This document shows positions 42,543 to 51,037 of a DNA stretch of 64,000 nt, piece after piece (position 1 is the first letter of the stretch; every line of letters begins with the position of its first letter). The position numbers and the translations under genes were made by a program. Source of the stretch: Anaeromyxobacter sp. (GTDB lineage: Bacteria; Myxococcota; Myxococcia; Myxococcales; Anaeromyxobacteraceae). Location: NCBI GenBank assembly GCA_016718565.1, contig JADKCZ010000001.1:62001-126000 (forward strand). Direction: 5' to 3'. The notes beneath the pieces were generated by a model. It was given only the letters and a program-made list of their open reading frames with translations, searched no databases and was not told the origin of the DNA.

Positions 42543-43473
42543 GTGGCCGCCCCCCCGCCCAGAGCACCGCCGCTCGATCCCAAGGCCCCCCAGGACTCGT
42601 CCGGGCGCGCCCGCAGCGCGGGCGACGAGCTGGTCGAGGCCTGCACGGCCCTGGAGGCCGAGGTCGAGGAGCTGAAGGCCAAGTACGAGATGTACTTCCT
42701 GGGCGTGGAGCTCCGGGAGCCGGCCAAGTGGCGCGAGGAGGTGCGCAAGCGGGTGCTGCGCCTCAAGGAGCAGTTCACGCGCAACACCGGCCTGCGCTTC
42801 CGGGTGCAGTCGCTGCACGCCCGCTTCATCTCCTACGAGCGGCTCTGGCTGCGCAGCGCGCGCGAGCGCGAGGAGGGCACCTACCGGCGCGACCTCTTCA
42901 AGGCCAGGCTGCACGCCCGCGGGCGGGCCGGTGCCGAGGCGGCGCGGGGCGCGCCCAGGGCGAAGGCCGGCGCGACCGGGCTCGAGCAGCACGCCGGCGA
43001 GGACGTGGACCTCTCCGACTTCGGCGACGCGCCGGCGGCCGCCAGCGGAGCGGGGCTCCAGGCCGGGCCGACGTCGCCGCCCCCCCCGGCGCCCGCAGCT
43101 GCGCTGCCCGGCGGCGCGGTCACCCCACGCCCGCCGCGCCCCGCGCCCGGCCGGGCCGGGGGTGTCACCACCGGTGAAGCCCGCGGCCCCGGCCTCGGCC
43201 TCCCCGCCGGCGCGACCCGCCGCGCAGGCCCCCTCGCCCGCCGCGGCCGGCCGCCTCGGCGAGGCCCAGCTGCGCGAGCTCTACGACGCCTACATCTCTG
43301 CCAAGAAGCGCTGCAACGAGGACACCTCGCGGCTCACCTACGACGCCGTCTCGCGCAGCGTCACCAAGCAGATCCCCGAGATCATGAGGCAGCACGACGC
43401 CAGCGCCGTGGAGTTCAAGGTGGTCATCAAGGACGGCAAGGCCAAGCTCACCGCGGTGCCGCGCAAGGGCTGA
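42543..43473 (+). pseudogene. Conserved-looking protein gene split by a +1 frameshift
   Basis: From GTG 42543 the first frame encodes a coiled-coil domain (DELVEACTALEAEVEELKAKYEMYFLG, residues 28-110) and an acidic stretch (EDVDLSDFGDAP). The C-terminal domain (LRELYDAYISAKKRCNEDTS...VEFKVVIKDGKAKLTA) is in the next frame and ends at 43473. The switch falls in a Pro/Ala-rich linker that holds an 8-C run (43080-43087) and a 5-G run near 43160. One base too many in either run explains it. It may be a sequencing error, a mutation or a slippage site. Function unknown. It follows lgt by 61 nt. Confidence 0.6.
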
Positions 43474-43648
43474 GCGCGCCCGCGGGCGTGCTCGCCTCGA
43501 CCGGCGCGTGCCGCGCCCCGGTGACAAGTAAACGTTCGGTCCCAGTCACGCTGGGTGCTTCTCGGGGCGGTGCCTCCACCCGGGTGATGCGCCACGCCAC
43601 GCCCCTCCGCAGGTCTCGACTCGCCAGCGGCGGTGGCGGGAGGTGGCG

Positions 43649-44194
43649 ATGGGCCAGGGGACCGGGACGATGGAGCCGGGAGCGGCTGCGGGCGGCGGCG
43701 AGGCCGGACGCACGCTGCGGTCCGTCGCGGCCCCGGCCGTGGCGGGCGGGCTGGCGGCGGCGGCGCTGGTGGCGCTGGTGGCCACCGGGGTGCACCTCTC
43801 GGCGACGCGCGACGGCAGGGCGAAGGCCAGGGCCACGGGCGAGGCGCAGCAGGCCGCGCTGCGCGGGTCGCTCGACGACCTGCAGGCGCGGCTGCTGGTG
43901 GGGCAGGCGCGGGTGCGCCACTGGGAGGAGCAGCGCCAGCGGCACGCCGGGGTGACCGCGCTGGCCTGCGCCGGGAACGCCTGGCACGCCGACGACATGG
44001 CGCGCCTGGAGGCCGAGACCCGGGCGCTGAGGGCGCAGGCGCGCGCGCCGCGCCTGGCCACCCTGGCTGGGCTCGACCCCGGACTCCTCCGCCGGCCCGC
44101 GGCCGCCCTGCTCCCGGCCCCGCCGCTGGACGAGCCCGCCGGCCAGGCCGGCCGGCCCCCCGAGGCTCCCTCCGCCGGCATGGGCGGCGACTAG
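43649..44194 (+). CDS. Single-pass membrane protein with coiled coil, unknown function
   Basis: A 181-residue protein. ATG 43649 has GGGAGG 5 nt upstream. It has one membrane helix (about 28-48, AAPAVAGGLAAAALVALVA) and then a long helical segment probably outside the cytosol (LRGSLDDLQARLLVGQARVRHWEEQ). The C-terminus is Pro/Gly-rich. No family recognised. It ends 75 nt before tRNA-Phe and its stop lies just before the tRNA promoter. Confidence 0.6.
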   Translation: MGQGTGTMEPGAAAGGGEAGRTLRSVAAPAVAGGLAAAALVALVATGVHLSATRDGRAKARATGEAQQAALRGSLDDLQARLLVGQARVRHWEEQRQRHAGVTALACAGNAWHADDMARLEAETRALRAQARAPRLATLAGLDPGLLRRPAAALLPAPPLDEPAGQAGRPPEAPSAGMGGD

Positions 44195-44205
44195 CGATTT
44201 GGGGT

Positions 44206-44234
44206 TTGCATCCCCGGGCGCCGGATCGTAAAAC
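44206..44234 (+). promoter_or_regulatory. tRNA-Phe promoter
   Basis: TTGCAT (44206-44211), a 17-bp spacer and TAAAAC (44229-44234), 35 nt before the tRNA. Confidence 0.7.
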
Positions 44235-44269
44235 AGGCCCCCCTCGGCGCCAGCCGGGGGGAGCCGCAC

Positions 44270-44342
44270 GCCTGGATAGCTCAGCTGGTAGAGCAGGGGA
44301 CTGAAAATCCCCGTGTCCCTGGTTCGATTCCGGGTCCAGGCA
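44270..44342 (+). tRNA. tRNA-Phe (anticodon GAA), integration target
   Basis: Cloverleaf: acceptor GCCTGGA/TCCAGGC, D stem GCTC/GAGC, anticodon stem GGGGA/TCCCC with loop CTGAAAA (GAA), T arm CCTGG-TTCGATT-CCGGG with one G-U pair, discriminator A. CCA is not encoded. Its 3' part from 44296 is repeated exactly at 52863. Confidence 0.98.
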
Positions 44343-45543
44343 CTCCAACATCGCTCGAACACCGAGGCCCCACGGACCGCAAAGTCCCTGGGGCCTCAAC
44401 GTTTTCTGGCTCCACGGAGGTGGCGTCGGTGGGCGGCTCCGACGTTCTCCTGGCTCTCGCCGTTCTCTCGGCTGGGGCCGGTTCTGCTACCGATGTGCTA
44501 CCCGCCGACGGCAGGGCCAGCGCCGGCAGCCGCGCCACCGCCGTCTTGAAGTTCTCGGCGTTCAGCTTGCCGTAGACGAGGTCCACCATGCGGGTGGAGC
44601 TGTGGCCGAGGAGGCGGGCCACCACGGCGGAGTCCTCGCCGCCCTGCTTCATCCAGCTCGCGAAGGTGCGGCGCAGGTCGTTGGCCGATACCCGCTCGAT
44701 GCCGGCGCGGCGGCAGGCCCGGGCGAGATCCCGCCAGGAGTTCCGCCACCGGCCGACGATGGGGCCCGAGGGGCGCTGCGCCGCTTCGAGGTGCGGCCGC
44801 AGCGGGGCCGGGATGGGGACGCGCCGGTGGGCCAGCAGCGTCTTGGTGCCGCGCACGCGGAACCAGCCGCCGACGAGGTCCACGTCGCGCCAGTCGGCCC
44901 GCTCCACCTCCGAGAGGCGGGGGCCTAGGAGGACGGCCAGGAGGACCCAGAGCCGCCGATCCTCCGGGAGGTGCTGGAAGAGAGCCTCGGCCTCCCACGG
45001 CGTGAGGTGGCGCTCCCTGGGGACGTACCGGACCCGGAAGCGCGGGAAGAGGAGGCGCGGGTCGTGGCGCAGCTTGCCGCGCTCGTGGGCGAGCTTCAGC
45101 ACCTGGCGGAGCACCGAGAGCTCCTTGCGGATTGTCTCGCGGGCCGCACCCTCGCCGAGCCTGGTCTCGATGTAGCCCTGGAGGTGGTCGATGGTGAGGG
45201 CAGTGACATCGTGGTCGCCGAGGAGCCGCAGGAGCTGGCCGGACTTCACGCCCACCATCTTCCAGGTGGCGTCGGAGAGGTCGGAGCCGCCGAGCGTCAC
45301 GTACTGCTGGAGGGCGTCGGCGACGGAGTGGTCCGCGCCCGAGTGCGGGGCTGGACGACCCGTAGCGTGGGCCTCGAAGGCGTCCCGCTCGGCCTTGGCG
45401 AGGAAGAGGCGGGCGAGCTCGCGGTCGCGGGTCTTGGTGCAGCGGACGACCCGCCGGCCGTCATCGGGGGCGAAGAACCAGCAGTAGTACGTGCCGCCGG
45501 CCTTCTTCTGGTAGAGCCGCTCGCGGCTGCGCTTCCTGGACAT
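44281..45543 (-). CDS. Tyrosine recombinase (integrase) of the genomic island
   Basis: Site-specific recombinase that inserts and excises the island at tRNA-Phe. The 420-residue protein has an N-terminal arm-type domain, a SAM-like core-binding domain (about 65-150) and a catalytic domain. In the catalytic domain LGPRLSEVERAD supplies the first Arg, NDLRRTFASWM the second, LLGHSSTRM the His and VDLVYGKL the Tyr. The HxxR position reads NDLR, as in many phage integrases. The C-terminal 30 residues and the stop are encoded within the tRNA-Phe gene, antisense to it. It is adjacent to attL. Confidence 0.93.
   Translation of the reverse strand: MSRKRSRERLYQKKAGGTYYCWFFAPDDGRRVVRCTKTRDRELARLFLAKAERDAFEAHATGRPAPHSGADHSVADALQQYVTLGGSDLSDATWKMVGVKSGQLLRLLGDHDVTALTIDHLQGYIETRLGEGAARETIRKELSVLRQVLKLAHERGKLRHDPRLLFPRFRVRYVPRERHLTPWEAEALFQHLPEDRRLWVLLAVLLGPRLSEVERADWRDVDLVGGWFRVRGTKTLLAHRRVPIPAPLRPHLEAAQRPSGPIVGRWRNSWRDLARACRRAGIERVSANDLRRTFASWMKQGGEDSAVVARLLGHSSTRMVDLVYGKLNAENFKTAVARLPALALPSAGSTSVAEPAPAERTARARRTSEPPTDATSVEPENVEAPGTLRSVGPRCSSDVGVPGPGIEPGTRGFSVPCSTS
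44296..44344 (+). other. attL, 49-bp integration repeat inside tRNA-Phe
   Basis: These 49 bp, from the anticodon stem to 2 nt past the tRNA, recur without mismatch at 52863-52911. Confidence 0.93.
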
Positions 45544-45716
45544 GAGGGCTCCTTGGTCCTGCTCTTGAGGTAGGCGTCGAGCGACTCCTGCGGGACGCGG
45601 ATGGAGTGGACGCCCAGCACGACGAACTTCATGTGGGCGTGGATCTCTCGGTAGGCGACGCTCGGGTGGACGCCGAGGGCGGCGGACACCTGCGCCACTG
45701 TGAGATGCGGCTTCAC
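45297..45716 (-). CDS. Helix-turn-helix protein (excisionase/AlpA-like)
   Basis: The first 55 residues (from GTG 45716: VKPHLTVAQVSAALGVHPSV, then IRVPQESLDAYLKSR) form a MerR/excisionase-type winged helix, as in recombination directionality factors and AlpA. The frame then runs on 247 nt into the integrase gene as an Arg/Ser/Pro-rich tail. That tail may be a by-product of high GC rather than a true protein part. The start overlaps the upstream stop (GTGA). It probably controls integrase excision direction. Confidence 0.6.
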   Translation of the reverse strand: MKPHLTVAQVSAALGVHPSVAYREIHAHMKFVVLGVHSIRVPQESLDAYLKSRTKEPSCPGSAAASGSTRRRPAARTTAGSSPPMTAGGSSAAPRPATASSPASSSPRPSGTPSRPTLRVVQPRTRARTTPSPTPSSST

Positions 45717-46057
45717 GGTCGCGCCCCCGCGCTGACGTGGGGTGAGGCTGGTGGGGCAGGGTCGTCGCCGCCGGCGTCATCACCGGCGACGCGCCGGGCG
45801 GTACCACAAGGGCGACGATGCCGGCGCTGGCGAACGGCGCGGTGGCGGCGCAGCGGCCGAGGGAGCGCCAGTCGAGGCCGATGCAGGACGGACGGGCAGG
45901 GCGGCCGGGAGGCCCGCCACAGCTCGAACGGGGTCCGAACCGCCACCGACAGCGGCCGGAGCCGGTCGAACACGGTGATGAAGCCGCCCAGGTCCTTGTG
46001 CCGAGGGGCGGGGCGGACTTCCGGTGTCACGGGTGGGTGCTGGTGTTGCTGAGCCAT
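45713..46057 (-). CDS. Hypothetical island protein, possibly frameshifted
   Basis: From ATG 46057, with GGAGG 8 nt upstream, 114 residues start MAQQHQHPPVTPEVRPAPRH and continue HKDLGGFITVFDRLRPLSVA. After PFELW the composition changes to an Arg/Pro-rich stretch, while another minus frame becomes hydrophobic and more protein-like (CAATAPFASAGIVALVV). This suggests a frameshift near 45910. The stop overlaps the HTH start, so the operon order is kept. Function unknown. Confidence 0.4.
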   Translation of the reverse strand: MAQQHQHPPVTPEVRPAPRHKDLGGFITVFDRLRPLSVAVRTPFELWRASRPPCPSVLHRPRLALPRPLRRHRAVRQRRHRRPCGTARRVAGDDAGGDDPAPPASPHVSAGARP

Positions 46058-46139
46058 CGGCCGATCCTCCGGTGGGCCTGACGGCGGGCGGGACCTCCCC
46101 GCGCAGCCCGGCACCGTCACGCCCGATCAGCTTCTCAGA

Positions 46140-46952
46140 TCACCTGGCCGATTCATGGTGACGCAGGACGACCTTGGACCGCCGGTAGCGGACGAGCGCG
46201 TCGATCACCCGGGGCATCATGGTGCGGTTGAAGGTCTCGCCCTCCAGCGGCTTCACGTCACGGCCGTTGAGGTAGCGGGCCAAGGCCCCGCCGGTTTCGA
46301 CGCCGCGCTTCCAGACGCGGTCGGCGGCACGGAGGACGGTGCGGGCCCTGGGCGTGGACGGTACCCAGACCTCCAGGCCGGTCGCTTGGTCGAACGCCAG
46401 GGTGACGTAACCCACCTTGCCCGTTCTCACCGGCCGGCCCGTCTTCGCCTCCCGCTCGGCGCGGGCCTTGGCGCGTCTCTTCTGCGAGCGGGCGCGCACC
46501 CTTCTCTTGCGCTCGGCCTCACGGACCTCCGCCTCGCTCCGTGGCGAGGGGCGCGTGGACGCCCGCCGCGAAGGAGGCCGAGCATCCCTCCGGGCGGGGC
46601 GCGGCTTGGGGAGCTGGACGCGGAGCTCAACCGCCGTGGGGGCCACGTCTTCCCCCGGCGCGTATCCGAAGAGGGCGTCCATCTCGATGGTGATGTCGAG
46701 GTCGGCCGGCAGGCCGGGGGCCAGCACCTCGCGGAACACCCGCTCGATCTCGTCGTCGGCCGGGCGACGAGACGCCGCCTCCGGCAGCCGCCGGAGCCGC
46801 TCCAGGATGGCCACCGCCTGGGGAAGGGGAAGCTGCGCCGTGAAGAGGGCCTCCTCCGCGCCCTCCGGGTATGCCTCAAGCTCCACGCCGGAGAAGCGCC
46901 GGAGCCTCCGCAGCCGCTTGAGGACCCGCTCGATCTCCAGGCCGTCGTCCAT
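46140..46952 (-). CDS. Unknown island protein with basic central region
   Basis: A 270-residue protein from ATG 46952 (MDDGLEIERVLKRLRRLRRF). The N-terminal half is helical and amphipathic, then acidic (ADLDITIEMDALFGYAPGED). The middle is very basic (about 135-175, REAERKRRVRARSQKRR), suggesting nucleic-acid binding. The C-terminal segment (about 180-265) resembles a compact domain (VGYVTLAFDQATGLEVWVPS). No family recognised. Confidence 0.55.
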   Translation of the reverse strand: MDDGLEIERVLKRLRRLRRFSGVELEAYPEGAEEALFTAQLPLPQAVAILERLRRLPEAASRRPADDEIERVFREVLAPGLPADLDITIEMDALFGYAPGEDVAPTAVELRVQLPKPRPARRDARPPSRRASTRPSPRSEAEVREAERKRRVRARSQKRRAKARAEREAKTGRPVRTGKVGYVTLAFDQATGLEVWVPSTPRARTVLRAADRVWKRGVETGGALARYLNGRDVKPLEGETFNRTMMPRVIDALVRYRRSKVVLRHHESAR

Positions 46953-47163
46953 CCCCACCCCCGGGGCGTCACCATAGATCGGCCACCCCCGGGCGCAACA
47001 TGGTCCTCGGTGGCTCACGCCACGGCGCTCTCGGGAACCCCCCGGCTCGACCGGACTGGAGAGCGTCAGGACCTTCGGTCGGAGTGGTCCCAGCCCGTGT
47101 GCCCGCACTCGACGAGGACTGGTCCTAACCCCCGGAGCGAGGTGAGCACCCCCACCAACAGGT

Positions 47164-47252
47164 AGGGGGCTCCCCACGGGTGCATCTGGAACCAGGGGAC
47201 TCGGCCGCTTCGCGGCCCACGTCCTCTCCGGCACCAACCCGGGGAGCCCCCT
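47164..47252 (+). ncRNA. Long nested stem-loop upstream of the HNH gene
   Basis: Four helices nest on one axis: 12 bp (47164-47175 with 47241-47252), GGTGC/GCACC (47179-47183 with 47231-47235), AGGGGAC/GTCCTCT with one G-U (47194-47200 with 47221-47227), and GGCCGC/GCGGCC (47203-47208 with 47212-47217, loop TTC). It ends 43 nt before the HNH start. It may be a cis-regulatory RNA or a substrate of the encoded nuclease; the role is unknown. Confidence 0.5.
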
Positions 47253-47295
47253 CGAAGCGCCCCGCTGACGCGCTCTCTTGCGCGAGGAGATGAAG

Positions 47296-48240
47296 ATGAA
47301 GAAGAGGCTGAAGTACGTGGACGTCAACGGCATCAAGATCGAGCCGCGCCTCTTCGAGGCCGCCGTCCACTCGGGCGGGATCTCCGTCGGCTTTGGCGAC
47401 GAGGTCCCCTACGACGAGAACTACCCCTGGCTCTTCGACGCAGACGGGCCCATCGAACCCCTCCACGTCGCGACCTGGAACTTCTTCAAGGGCAACCTCC
47501 GCCCGAAGAAGGACGGCGAGGTCATCCACCACATCGACTGCGACAAGCTGAACGCCACCATCTCGAACCTCGGCATCGGGACGCCTCGTGCCCACGGCCT
47601 CGCCCACGCGGCCAAGCGCCAGAAGTTCACGTACCGGAAGCGTTGGCACCTCGGCGGTCTCTACCGGCCGCAGGCCGAGGCCGAGGTCAGGGAGCTCGGC
47701 TTCATCGAGGAGCTACGCTACCGGGAGCAGCTCCTCGCCCGTGAGGCGCAGCGAGCGGAGGACGCGGCGAAGCTGAGGGCGTGGATCGAGGCGGCGCGCT
47801 CCACGAGCGGGCCCTCGTCCCCGCCGAACCCAGGGCCGGCCACGCCGCCGCCGGTGCGCGACCTCGTCGCCGCCGAAAAGGTGCTCGCCGCCGCTCTTCC
47901 GCGCCTCCGTGCCGAGCTCGACCACCTGGACAGCGGCGAGAAGATCCCGCCGCCCGCGTCTCGTCCGTGTCGCCGAGACCGCCTCCTCGACCTCGGCCGC
48001 ATCCGGCGCGGCTGCACGCCGGGCGAGGCGGCTGTCGTGCGGCTCCTCGTGAAGCACCACTTCGACCTCGACGCCGCCGCCGGGGAGGTGAAGGTCCCCG
48101 TGGGCCTCATGGCGAAGATGAAGAAGACCACCGCCGTGGACCTGGCCATCCAGAGCTGGCTCGACTGCGGCCGCCTGCCGCCGCCCTGCTCGCCCAAGAA
48201 GCTCCGCCCCTACGCAGACAAGGCGCGGCGGGCCGTGTGA
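47296..48240 (+). CDS. HNH-type endonuclease-like protein
   Basis: The 314-residue protein has an HNH/homing-endonuclease motif at about residues 75-110 (EVIHHIDCDKLNATISNLGI, then HGLAHA), with the paired His, the Asn and a trailing His. Unlike IscB it has no RuvC parts. The C-terminal half is charged and helical with two possible helix-turn-helix segments (TPGEAAVVRLLVKHHFDLDA). ATG 47296 was chosen because GGAG lies 6 nt upstream; the ATG at 47290 is too close to it. A structured RNA precedes it. Such genes are often mobile or defence-related. Confidence 0.72.
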   Translation: MKKRLKYVDVNGIKIEPRLFEAAVHSGGISVGFGDEVPYDENYPWLFDADGPIEPLHVATWNFFKGNLRPKKDGEVIHHIDCDKLNATISNLGIGTPRAHGLAHAAKRQKFTYRKRWHLGGLYRPQAEAEVRELGFIEELRYREQLLAREAQRAEDAAKLRAWIEAARSTSGPSSPPNPGPATPPPVRDLVAAEKVLAAALPRLRAELDHLDSGEKIPPPASRPCRRDRLLDLGRIRRGCTPGEAAVVRLLVKHHFDLDAAAGEVKVPVGLMAKMKKTTAVDLAIQSWLDCGRLPPPCSPKKLRPYADKARRAV

Positions 48241-48244
48241 ACGG

Positions 48245-48592
48245 CTACGCGGGCTTCTCGCCCAGCAGACCCTCGACCTGCCGGATGAGGGGCGGCAGGT
48301 CCTTCGCCACGATGTCGAGCAGCACATCGAGGTCGATGTCGAAGTAGGCGTGCGCCAGCCGGTTCCGTAGGCCGCTCATCTCGGCCCAGGGCAGCTCGGG
48401 GTGGGCGGCGCGGTACTCCGGGGAGACCTTCCCCGCCGCTTCGCCCACGATCTCCAGCAGGCGGGCCAGGGCGAGCTGGCCGATCTCGTCGGCCGCCACC
48501 TGCGTCTTCGACTTCCCGGCCGTCAGCGCCACCGCCTTCACGGCGGCGTCGAGCATGTGGCGCAGCCGGACGGAGTCGTCATGCCGCGACAT
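48245..48592 (-). CDS. HepT-like HEPN ribonuclease (toxin)
   Basis: HepT toxins of type VII toxin-antitoxin systems cut tRNA or mRNA and are silenced by AMPylation from MntA. The 115-residue helical protein has the active-site motif RNRLAHAYFDID (R-X4-H-X-Y) at about residues 75-86. It overlaps the MntA gene by 14 nt and follows it on the same strand. Confidence 0.88.
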   Translation of the reverse strand: MSRHDDSVRLRHMLDAAVKAVALTAGKSKTQVAADEIGQLALARLLEIVGEAAGKVSPEYRAAHPELPWAEMSGLRNRLAHAYFDIDLDVLLDIVAKDLPPLIRQVEGLLGEKPA

Positions 48593-48878
48593 ACTGGGTC
48601 TCGGCCTCGGCCAGCACCTGGTCGCGGAAGTAGCGGCTCAGGAAGCCCGGGGTGTTGAGGTCCACCCTCCGGCCGACGAGCGCCGACAGCTCTGCCTCCA
48701 TCGAGAAGAAGGCGAGGCCAGGGACGTGGCCGGGCTCGAACTCGACGAGGACGTCCACGTCGCTCTGCGGCGTGAAGTCGTCCCGCAGCACGGAGCCGAA
48801 GAGCGCCAGCCGCCGGACGTGGTGCCGCCGGCAGAACGCGGCGACCGCCTCCCGGTCGAGCTGGAGCCTCGAGGACAT
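48579..48878 (-). CDS. MntA-like minimal nucleotidyltransferase (antitoxin)
   Basis: The 99-residue protein has the nucleotidyltransferase signature LFGSVLRDDFTPQSDVDVLVEF (GSx10DxD, about 27-43). It AMPylates the HepT tyrosine in characterised pairs. ATG 48878 (MSSRLQLDRE) was chosen; a longer in-frame extension has no family features. It is upstream of and overlapping hepT, forming one unit. Confidence 0.88.
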   Translation of the reverse strand: MSSRLQLDREAVAAFCRRHHVRRLALFGSVLRDDFTPQSDVDVLVEFEPGHVPGLAFFSMEAELSALVGRRVDLNTPGFLSRYFRDQVLAEAETQYVAA

Positions 48879-49053
48879 GGCGGCATTGTAGCCCAGGCCG
48901 GACGCCGCGCCGACCGCGCCACCGCCAGCCGAGGAATGCTCGATATGAACGGGACATGTGCGTTCATACCGAGCTGGCCGAGGGGCTTCGGCAGGACAAG
49001 CATCCGACATCATTAATGTTCCCACAGGTCTCGGCGAAGCGGACCATCAAGGA

Positions 49054-49940
49054 ATGGACCCCTCGGCCCCGCCTCCCCGCACCCCCGCCCAGGCTGCTGC
49101 CAGCCGCCTGAACGGCGCTCGCTCCGCCGGCCCGGTCACCGCCCTCGGCAAGGTGGCCAGCGCCGCCAACGGCATCGTCCACGGCTTCGCCGCCCACGGC
49201 GCGCTCATGGTGGGCGAGACGCCGGCGATGTACGAGGCCAACCTGGCCACCTGGTTCGAGTCGCTCCGCCCGGCCACCGCCGGCGAGGCGAAGCTGGTGG
49301 CCCGGCTCGCCGACACGGACTTCAGGCAAGGGCGACTCGCCCGCGCCGAGGAGCGGTTGGTGGCGAGCTCCGTGGAGGATCAGGTGAAGGGCTCGGCCGC
49401 GCAGGTGGCGGTCGCCAACGCCACCGAGGTGCTCGCCGCCGTCCAGGGGCTTGTGGCCTTGGCAGAGTCGGTGCCGCCCACCGTGGACGCCGACGCGGTG
49501 CGCCGGCTCATGCCTGCCATGGAGGTGGTGGCGGAGCGGGCGGGAAAGCTCGACCTACCCATGGCGTCACCATCTCGCTCACCAAGGCGCTGGAGGGCCT
49601 GGTGCTCGACGCCTTCATCGAGGTCACCGCCGACGGCTTCGCCGCCGTGGCGGTGGCCGCCCGCAACGTGGAGGCGGCCATCGTCGAGCGACTCGTGGTC
49701 CTGAAGGCCGACCTCGAACGAGAGCGGGAGCGGCTCACCGAGGTGGTCCTCTTCGGCGACGGCGAGGAGGCCCGTCGGCTCGACCGGCACCGCGCCCGGC
49801 TCGGCCGGGAGCTGGAACAGCACGCCCGGGCTCTCAAGCTCGTTCGCGACCTGACGGCAGGCCAGGACGCCACGGGCCCGGGTTCGTCCGTCACCTGGCA
49901 GGTCGAGCTCCGAGTCGTCGGCCGGGCCGAGCCTCGCTAA
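49054..49940 (+). pseudogene. Frameshifted hypothetical gene of a widespread family
   Basis: From ATG 49054 the first frame gives SRLNGARSAGPVTALGKVAS, NGIVHGFAAHGALMVGE and a helical region to about residue 175 (KLDLP). The sequence continues in another frame from about 49575 (VTISLTKALEGLVLDAFIEV) to the stop at 49940. The pattern matches proteins with SxxNAxxSxGPxTxxGKxxxxxNxxxHG common in myxobacteria and planctomycetes. One missing base near 49565 explains the break. Function unknown. Confidence 0.6.
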
Positions 49941-50392
49941 TCGCGAGGCTTACCGCGAAAACGATTCCAGCCAACCGAAGGGGGAGTGGGTGGAGCGTGC
50001 CGGGGCCTCGCACGAGGGGGTCCAGCGGCCCTGGCAGTCCTGCTTCTGGTCGGCCAGCTCTCCCGCTTGCCAGGCAGCTCGGCCGGTGGGGGCGGCCCTC
50101 GGCGACCGAGGGGGGTGGGTCGGCCCCCGCCTCCAAAGTTCTGGGGCTCCACCAGGAACCGGGCCGCTGGGGACCCAGGCCGCCGACAGCCAAGGCAAAT
50201 GCCCGGGATTCTTGGGGATAAGGACGTAGGCCCAGGTACTTCAGGAGTGCCAAGGCTCTCTGGCTGTCGAGCCCGAGGGGTGGTCCCTCCGGCCCGGTAG
50301 TCCAGGTCACCCCCATCACGCCCAGGTCGGCGCGGATGCCCGCGCCCTCCCGCGTGGACTCCGTCCGCCCGAGGCCAAGGCGGAGTTCCCTC
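49941..50392. other. Island spacer without recognisable gene
   Basis: About 450 bp. I see no credible gene, RNA or repeat. Open frames here are short, lack family features and have poor starts. Confidence 0.5.
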
Positions 50393-51037
50393 ATGGCGGA
50401 GACGCTGAAGGAGCAGTTCACGAGGTTGATGACCAACGGCGCGTTCGACGCGATCCAGCGGCGGCTGTCACCCCTCGACGCCGACGACCGGCTCGCCGAG
50501 GCGCTGGGCATGGTCTGGGCCCTCGCCCGGCGGAAGGCGGAGGCAGGCATCCGGCTCGACGACGCGCTCGTCGTATACGCTGTTCGGCTCCGGGCCCAGG
50601 ATCTCCGGCGGCAGCTTCCGCGTGGCGGCCAGGCGCGGCGGGACGTGATGCACCGGAGCAACTACGTGGACGGCAAGGCGGAGGTGCTCCATCTCGACGG
50701 CCTGCTCGACGAGGACGGCGACTTCGCCAACGAGGAAGACCGCGCCGTCCACCTGGCCCTCTCACACCGCACCAGCCGCGATCCGGCCCCGTACCTCGAC
50801 TCGGCCATCGACCTCGGTGCGTGGCTCACGCGGCTCGCCAACGCCAACCGGGAACTCCTGGCGGGTCGCCTGTCGGGCCACTCGCTGCGAGAACTGGCGC
50901 AGCGCGGCGACTGCTCCATCAGCAGCGTGTTCAAGCAGCTCCACACCCTGGACGCGGACCTGGCCCAGCACGCGGGCATCGTGGTGGCGAAGAGAAAGCG
51001 CAAGGCGCGAGGCCGGCCGATCACCGCTACTTGTTGA
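50393..51037 (+). CDS. Sigma-70-like or phage-type HTH regulator
   Basis: A 214-residue protein from ATG 50393. The N-terminal region (LSPLDADDRLAEALGMVWAL) resembles sigma region 2, with a DxDD-like run. The C-terminal segment (LSGHSLRELAQRGDCSISSV, FKQLHTLD) is a region-4-like helix-turn-helix. The tail is basic (KRKRKARGRP). It may direct transcription of island genes. The assignment rests on pattern only. Confidence 0.55.
   Translation: MAETLKEQFTRLMTNGAFDAIQRRLSPLDADDRLAEALGMVWALARRKAEAGIRLDDALVVYAVRLRAQDLRRQLPRGGQARRDVMHRSNYVDGKAEVLHLDGLLDEDGDFANEEDRAVHLALSHRTSRDPAPYLDSAIDLGAWLTRLANANRELLAGRLSGHSLRELAQRGDCSISSVFKQLHTLDADLAQHAGIVVAKRKRKARGRPITATC

Noticed and set aside
47164..48240. HEARO/OMEGA RNA with an IscB-type nuclease
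   Set aside because: The HNH protein has no RuvC segments or PLMP domain, and the hairpin is a simple nested stem rather than the multi-branched HEARO fold.
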